This document shows, in pieces, positions 5,284-9,463 of a stretch of 9,463 nucleotides of DNA (positions are counted from its first letter, which is position 1; each line of letters starts with the position of its first letter). A program made the position numbers and the translations under genes. Origin of the DNA: JBFGWM01 sp041588495 (lineage in GTDB: Bacteria; Pseudomonadota; Gammaproteobacteria; Pseudomonadales; JBFGWM01); the NCBI GenBank assembly GCA_041588495.1, contig JBFGWM010000101.1, positions 1-9,463 on the forward strand. The letters are read 5' to 3'. The notes under the pieces are model-generated. The model was not told where the DNA came from. It saw only the letters and a list, made by a program, of their open reading frames with translations, and made no database searches.

Positions 5284-5931
5284 ATGTCTTCGCCGTTGAC
5301 CATCGCCCTGTCCAAGGGCCGCATTCTCGAGGAGTCGCTGCCGCTGCTGGCGCGGGCGGGCATCGAGCCGGCCGAGGACGTCAACACCAGCCGCAAGCTG
5401 ATCTTCGAGACCCGCAATCCCGCGGTCCGCCTGATGGTCGTGCGTGCGACGGACGTGCCCACCTACGTGGAGCATGGCGCCGCGCAGCTGGGGTTTGTCG
5501 GCCGCGACGTGCTTCTCGAATACGGCAGCACCAACCTCTACGAGCCCCTGGATCTCGGCATCGCGCGGTGCAGGCTGATGACGGCCGCACCCGTGGAGCG
5601 GCAACCGGTCAGCGGGCGCATGCGGGTGGCGACCAAGTTCGTGAATATCACGCGCAATTACTTTGCCGAGCGCGGCGAGCAGGTCGAGCTCATCAAGTTG
5701 TATGGCTCCATGGAACTGGCACCGCTGGTCGGGCTCGCCGACTGCATCGTGGACCTCGTGGATACCGGCAATACCCTGCGCGCCAACGGCCTGCAGCCCC
5801 TGGAATTGATACTCGACGTCAGCACGCGGCTGGTGGTCAACAAAGCGGCAATGAAGGCCCGCCATGCCGAGGTCCGGGAGCTCGTCGGGCGCCTGGAAGC
5901 GTCGGTGGCCGGGGCGGGGGCGGAGTCATGA
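5284..5931 (+). CDS. hisG: ATP phosphoribosyltransferase, short form (HisG)
   Basis: Catalyses the first step of histidine synthesis, joining ATP and PRPP to give phosphoribosyl-ATP. With 215 residues it is the short form; the long form (about 300) has an added C-terminal domain for histidine feedback. Short HisG needs the regulatory partner HisZ, a histidyl-tRNA-synthetase-like protein, to be active and regulated; hisZ is not in this window. Visible family motifs are LTIALSKGR (5-13), the GAAQLGFVGRD loop (65-75), and the PRPP-binding signature ELAPLVGLADCIVDLVDTGNTLRANGL, in which Asp160, Thr161 and Thr164 lie in the phosphate loop. The ATG at 5284 gives the normal family N-terminus. The stop overlaps the hisD start (ATGA), so the two are translationally coupled. 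Confidence 0.96.
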   Translation: MSSPLTIALSKGRILEESLPLLARAGIEPAEDVNTSRKLIFETRNPAVRLMVVRATDVPTYVEHGAAQLGFVGRDVLLEYGSTNLYEPLDLGIARCRLMTAAPVERQPVSGRMRVATKFVNITRNYFAERGEQVELIKLYGSMELAPLVGLADCIVDLVDTGNTLRANGLQPLELILDVSTRLVVNKAAMKARHAEVRELVGRLEASVAGAGAES

Positions 5932-7256
5932 GCAGCGCACACCCGGCGATCGCCCGCCTGGACAGCCGCGATGCTGATTTCAACACGCGCCTGGACGCCC
6001 TGCTTGCGTGGCATGACGAGGAGCGCCCGGAAATCCTCGCCACGGTCTCGGAAGTTCTGGCCCGGGTGCGTGCCGAAGGTGATGCTGCGCTGTTGGAATA
6101 CACGCGCCGTTTTGACCGCATGGAGGTGGCGGATGTCGCCGACCTCGAGATCGGGCCCGATGCCATGCGCGCCGCGTTCGAACAGCTTCCGGAGGCGGAG
6201 CGCGATGCGCTGGAGGCCGCTGCCGAACGGATTCGCGATTACCATCGGCGCCAGGTGCAACGTTCCTGGGAATATCGCGATGCGGACGGCAACCTGCTGG
6301 GCCAGAAGGTCACGGCCCTGGACCGGGCGGGTGTCTACGTTCCCGGCGGCAAGGCAGCCTACCCGTCATCCGTGCTCATGAACGTGATCCCGGCCAAGGT
6401 CGCCGGTGTCGGCGAGGTGGTGCTGGTGGCGCCGTCCCCGGGTGGCGATGCCAGTCCCATCGTGCTGGCCGCGGCGCACGTCGCCGGCGCCGACCGTTTC
6501 TTCCAGATCGGCGGAGCGCAGGCGGTTGCCGCGCTGGCCTGGGGCACCGCCAGCGTGCCCCGGGTCGACAAGATCGTCGGGCCCGGCAACGTGTATGTCG
6601 CGACCGCGAAACGGCTCGTGTTCGGCCAGGTCGGTATCGACATGATCGCCGGTCCCTCGGAGATCCTCGTGGTCTGCGATGGCAGGACCGATCCGCGCTG
6701 GATTGCGGCTGACCTGTTCTCCCAGGCCGAGCATGACGAGGATGCGCAGTCGATCCTGGTCAGTCCCGATGCGGAATTCCTTGATCGCGTGCTGGACGAG
6801 ATGGCGGACCTCCTGCCGCGCATGAGCCGCCGCGATATCATTCGCGCCTCCCTGGAAAAGCGCGGGGCCCTGGTGCAGGTACGCGACCTCGATGAGGCCG
6901 CGCAACTGGTGAACCGGGTGGCCCCCGAGCACCTGGAATTGTCGGTGGAGGAGCCGGAGGTCCTGCTGGAGTCGATTCGCCACGCGGGGGCGGTTTTCCT
7001 CGGCAGGCACACACCGGAGGCTCTCGGCGATTACTGCGCGGGCCCCAACCACGTGCTGCCCACCTCGGGTACCGCGCGATTCTTTTCGCCCCTCGGGGTT
7101 TACGACTTCCAGAAGCGGACCTCGTTGATCGGTTGCTCTCCCCAGGGCGCGGCAAACCTTGCGGTGATTGCCTCGGCCCTGGCGCGTGGCGAGGGCCTCG
7201 AGGCCCACGCACTATCCGCGGAGTACCGTGGCAGCGGCGACGGCAAGCCGTCATGA
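5928..7256 (+). CDS. hisD: Histidinol dehydrogenase (HisD)
   Basis: Oxidises L-histidinol to L-histidine in two NAD-dependent steps, the end of the pathway. The protein has 442 residues (E. coli HisD has 434). The signature region is IDMIAGPSEILVVCD (237-251). Zinc ligands by family comparison are Gln266 and His269 in FSQAEHDEDAQ, Asp368 in ALGDYCAGPNH, and His427 near the C-terminus. Catalytic Glu334 and His335 are in VAPEHLEL. VYVPGGKAAYPSSVLMN and KIVGPGNVYVATAK are also typical. All key residues are present. The frame is open upstream, but the ATG at 5928 overlaps the hisG stop and gives the family N-terminus, so it is chosen. It also overlaps hisC by ATGA. Confidence 0.97.
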   Translation: MSSAHPAIARLDSRDADFNTRLDALLAWHDEERPEILATVSEVLARVRAEGDAALLEYTRRFDRMEVADVADLEIGPDAMRAAFEQLPEAERDALEAAAERIRDYHRRQVQRSWEYRDADGNLLGQKVTALDRAGVYVPGGKAAYPSSVLMNVIPAKVAGVGEVVLVAPSPGGDASPIVLAAAHVAGADRFFQIGGAQAVAALAWGTASVPRVDKIVGPGNVYVATAKRLVFGQVGIDMIAGPSEILVVCDGRTDPRWIAADLFSQAEHDEDAQSILVSPDAEFLDRVLDEMADLLPRMSRRDIIRASLEKRGALVQVRDLDEAAQLVNRVAPEHLELSVEEPEVLLESIRHAGAVFLGRHTPEALGDYCAGPNHVLPTSGTARFFSPLGVYDFQKRTSLIGCSPQGAANLAVIASALARGEGLEAHALSAEYRGSGDGKPS

Positions 7257-8347
7257 CCCGCGCCGCCGAGCTTGCCCAGCGCTGGGTGCGCGAGGAGATT
7301 CGCGCGCTGCGTGCCTATCACGTGGCCGATGCCGGGGGCCTGGTCAAGCTGGATGCCATGGAAAACCCGTATTCATGGCCTCCCGAACTGGTGGAGGCCT
7401 GGGGGGCGACCCTGCAGGCGGTTGCGGTCAACCGCTACCCGGATCCGCAGTCGGCAGGGGTGAAGGCAGCGCTGCGCGAACGCATGGGGCTGGGTGACGG
7501 AACCGGTCTGCTGCTGGGGAACGGCTCCGACGAGATCATCCAGATGCTGGCCCTTGCCGTGGCCGCGCCGGGGCGGACCCTGCTGGCGCCGGAACCCTCG
7601 TTCGTGATGTACCGCATGATTTCCGCGTTCACCGGGCTGGAATACGCGGGTGTGCCCCTGCGCGGTGACGATTTCGGCCTGGATCTTGAGGCCATGCGCG
7701 CACGAATCGAGGCCACCCAGCCGGCGATCGTGTTCCTGGCGGTGCCGAACAACCCGACCGGAAATTGTTTTCCGGAAGCGGACGTGCGGGCGGTCATCGA
7801 GGCTGCGCCCGGAATGGTGGTGATTGACGAGGCCTACACGGCGTTCAGTCAGGGGCATCTCCTGCACCTCGCGGAGGAGTATCCCCAGGTGCTGGTGATG
7901 CGGACCCTGTCCAAGGAGGGGCTGGCCGGGCTGCGTCTCGGAATCCTCGTCGGCAGCGAGGCGTGGCTGGGGGAGATCGAGAAGATCCGCCTGCCCTACA
8001 ACATCAACGTGCTGACCCAGGCGGCGGTGCGATTCGCCCTTGCCCACGGGGATGTGTTCGAGGCGCAGACCGCGGCGATTCGCGCCGAGCGCTCAGCGCT
8101 TGCGGACGGCCTCGAAAAGATGCCCGGAGTTCATACGTGGCCCAGCGAGGCCAATTTCCTGTTGTTCCGCGTGCCCGAGGGCCGTGCCCAGGCAGTGTTC
8201 GCGGGTCTGAAGGGCGCCGGGGTGCTGGTCAAGTGTCTCGACGGAAGTCATCCCGCGTTGCGCGACTGCCTGCGGGTCACCGTGGGTACGGCGGAGGAGA
8301 ACCGCTGTTTCCTGCAGGCCCTGGGTACCGTGCTCGACGAATCCTGA
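7253..8347 (+). CDS. hisC: Histidinol-phosphate aminotransferase (HisC)
   Basis: A PLP-dependent class I/II aminotransferase that converts imidazole acetol phosphate and glutamate to histidinol phosphate. It has 364 residues (E. coli HisC has 356). Family features are VKLDAMENPYSWP near the N-terminus (many HisC proteins read NENPY here), GNGSDE (89-94), PNNPTGN (165-171), and DEAYTAFS (192-199) with the Asp that contacts the PLP ring nitrogen. TLSKEGLAGLRLG (218-230) holds Lys221 as the PLP Schiff-base lysine, and LRVTVGTAEEN is at the C-terminus. The ATG at 7253 overlaps the hisD stop; there is no strong ribosome-binding site, so coupling is likely. Some HisC enzymes also accept aromatic amino acids; specificity cannot be read here. 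Confidence 0.95.
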   Translation: MTRAAELAQRWVREEIRALRAYHVADAGGLVKLDAMENPYSWPPELVEAWGATLQAVAVNRYPDPQSAGVKAALRERMGLGDGTGLLLGNGSDEIIQMLALAVAAPGRTLLAPEPSFVMYRMISAFTGLEYAGVPLRGDDFGLDLEAMRARIEATQPAIVFLAVPNNPTGNCFPEADVRAVIEAAPGMVVIDEAYTAFSQGHLLHLAEEYPQVLVMRTLSKEGLAGLRLGILVGSEAWLGEIEKIRLPYNINVLTQAAVRFALAHGDVFEAQTAAIRAERSALADGLEKMPGVHTWPSEANFLLFRVPEGRAQAVFAGLKGAGVLVKCLDGSHPALRDCLRVTVGTAEENRCFLQALGTVLDES

Positions 8348-8358
8348 GCAACAGGCAA

Positions 8359-9463
8359 TCAGCGCTGCCGGACCATGTTCCGGCGGTCCCGGGTTCCCAC
8401 CTCGGCATCCATTTCCAGTTCACGGCCATCGCGCAGCACCCGCAGTCGGGCCTTCTGGCCCGGGCGGATGCGTGCGATGCGATCCATGGCCTGGCGGCCG
8501 TTTTCAACGGCTTCGCCGTTGATCTGCAGCAGCACATCGCCGGGGGCGACACCTGCCCGGTGGGCGGGTCCGTCGCGGAAAATCCCGGCGATGACAATGC
8601 CCCGCGGTCGCGACATGCCGAAGGACTCGGCGAGCTGGGGCGTGAGTTCCTGGATCTCGATGCCCAGCCAGCCACGGATCACCCTGCCGTGGGTGATGAG
8701 ATTGCCCATGACTTCCCGGGCCAGGTTCGACGGGATGGCGAAGCCGATTCCCATGTTTCCGCCCGAGCGCGAGAAAATCGCGGTATTGATGCCGATCAGG
8801 CGGCCGTGGGCATCCACCAGTGCGCCGCCGGAATTGCCCGGGTTGATCGCCGCGTCGGTCTGGATGAAATCCTCGAAGGTATTGATGCCCAGGGAGCTGC
8901 GCCGGGTCGCGCTGATGATGCCCATGGTCACCGTCTGGCCCACGCCGAAGGGATTGCCGATGGCCAGGACCACGTCGCCCACCTGCATTTCGTCCGAGTC
9001 GCGGATCCGGATCGCGGGCACCCGGTCCATCTGGATGCGCAGCAGGGCGAGGTCGGTGTCCGGGTCGCTGCCCACCAGTTCGGCATTGGTTTCACGGCCG
9101 TCCCGCAGGGCGACGCGAATCTCGTCGGCCCCCTGGATCACGTGGTGATTGGTAAGGACATAACCGTCGGCGCTGACCACCACCCCGCTCCCGAGGCTGT
9201 TTTCCATGCGGCGCTGGCGCGGCATCTGGCTGTAGCCGAAAAACTGCCGGAAAAACGGATCCATGAGCAGTGGATGCACGGGTTGGGAGACCACCCGCGT
9301 GGTGTAGATGTTGACCACGGACGGCGCGGCCGCCTCGGTGCCTTTCGCGTAGGACACCGGGCCCATGGATTGGGCGGGTGCCGCACGGGTGGTGCTGACC
9401 AGCGGAATCGATGGCGTGGCCTGGAGGTCTTTCTCCGGCAGGCGCTCGATGATCAGGACGGCG
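8359..9463 (-). CDS. algW: Envelope-stress serine protease of the HtrA type with one PDZ domain (AlgW/DegS), N-terminus beyond window
   Basis: Periplasmic, membrane-anchored HtrA-family protease. AlgW/DegS senses misfolded outer-membrane proteins through its PDZ domain and cuts the anti-sigma factor (MucA/RseA), releasing the envelope-stress sigma factor (AlgU/RpoE). Counting from the internal Met at 9366, the trypsin-like domain (about 14-225) has the triad His75 in TNHHVI, Asp105 in TDLALL and Ser179 in NPGNSGGAL. A single PDZ domain follows (about 230-325: RGWLGIEIQEL, GIVIAGIFRDGPAHRAGVAPGDVLLQINGE). One PDZ rather than two separates it from DegP. The frame stays open for 32 more codons to the right edge, starting AVLIIERLPEK, so the anchor helix and true start lie outside. 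It converges on hisC, the order seen at the Pseudomonas algW locus. Confidence 0.93.
   Translation of the reverse strand, partial: AVLIIERLPEKDLQATPSIPLVSTTRAAPAQSMGPVSYAKGTEAAAPSVVNIYTTRVVSQPVHPLLMDPFFRQFFGYSQMPRQRRMENSLGSGVVVSADGYVLTNHHVIQGADEIRVALRDGRETNAELVGSDPDTDLALLRIQMDRVPAIRIRDSDEMQVGDVVLAIGNPFGVGQTVTMGIISATRRSSLGINTFEDFIQTDAAINPGNSGGALVDAHGRLIGINTAIFSRSGGNMGIGFAIPSNLAREVMGNLITHGRVIRGWLGIEIQELTPQLAESFGMSRPRGIVIAGIFRDGPAHRAGVAPGDVLLQINGEAVENGRQAMDRIARIRPGQKARLRVLRDGRELEMDAEVGTRDRRNMVRQR
8367..8384. repeat. Hairpin at the hisC/algW convergent junction
   Basis: GCCGGA (8367-8372), loop CCATGT, TCCGGC (8379-8384) form a 6-bp perfect stem starting 20 bp after the hisC stop, within the last codons of algW. 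Neither strand has a T-tract after it. It might help end transcription of both converging genes, as the 11-bp gap itself has no room for a terminator. Confidence 0.35.

Overview
The window is a GC-rich stretch of bacterial chromosome in which protein genes take up nearly all the DNA. Nine genes are visible, and every one belongs to a well-known family. Their order, kdsC-kdsD-yrbG / mlaC-ibaG-murA-hisG-hisD-hisC / algW(degS), is the conserved gammaproteobacterial envelope locus. It follows Pseudomonas for murA-hisGDC-algW and E. coli for yrbG placed beside kdsD and divergent from mla. Short-form HisG and high GC fit a Chromatiales/Ectothiorhodospiraceae-like or Pseudomonas-like gammaproteobacterium. 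The exact lineage is inference.

Left arm (1-2443, all minus strand): yrbG (CaCA-family cation exchanger), kdsD (arabinose-5-phosphate isomerase) and kdsC (KDO-8-phosphate phosphatase, cut by the window edge) form a tight operon. KdsD and KdsC carry out two steps of KDO synthesis for lipopolysaccharide. The lptC-lptA-lptB genes would be expected beyond the left edge.

Middle (2444-2917): a 474-bp divergent intergenic region holds an AT-rich promoter-like core, several inverted repeats, a TTGACG promoter candidate and a terminator-like hairpin followed by seven T. Relatives carry mlaF, mlaE and mlaD here, and I see no trace of them.

Right arm (2918-8347, plus strand): mlaC (periplasmic phospholipid carrier), ibaG (BolA-like), murA (first committed step of peptidoglycan synthesis), then hisG-hisD-hisC, joined by two ATGA stop/start overlaps. 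mlaB is also missing: the 59-bp mlaC-ibaG gap holds a very strong hairpin instead. algW/degS, an envelope-stress protease with one PDZ domain, converges on hisC with an 11-bp gap and runs off the right edge.

I found no mobile element, CRISPR array, tRNA, rRNA or new multi-gene system. The most notable points are the reduced mla operon (MlaC without MlaFEDB at this site) and the structured non-coding DNA on both sides of mlaC.
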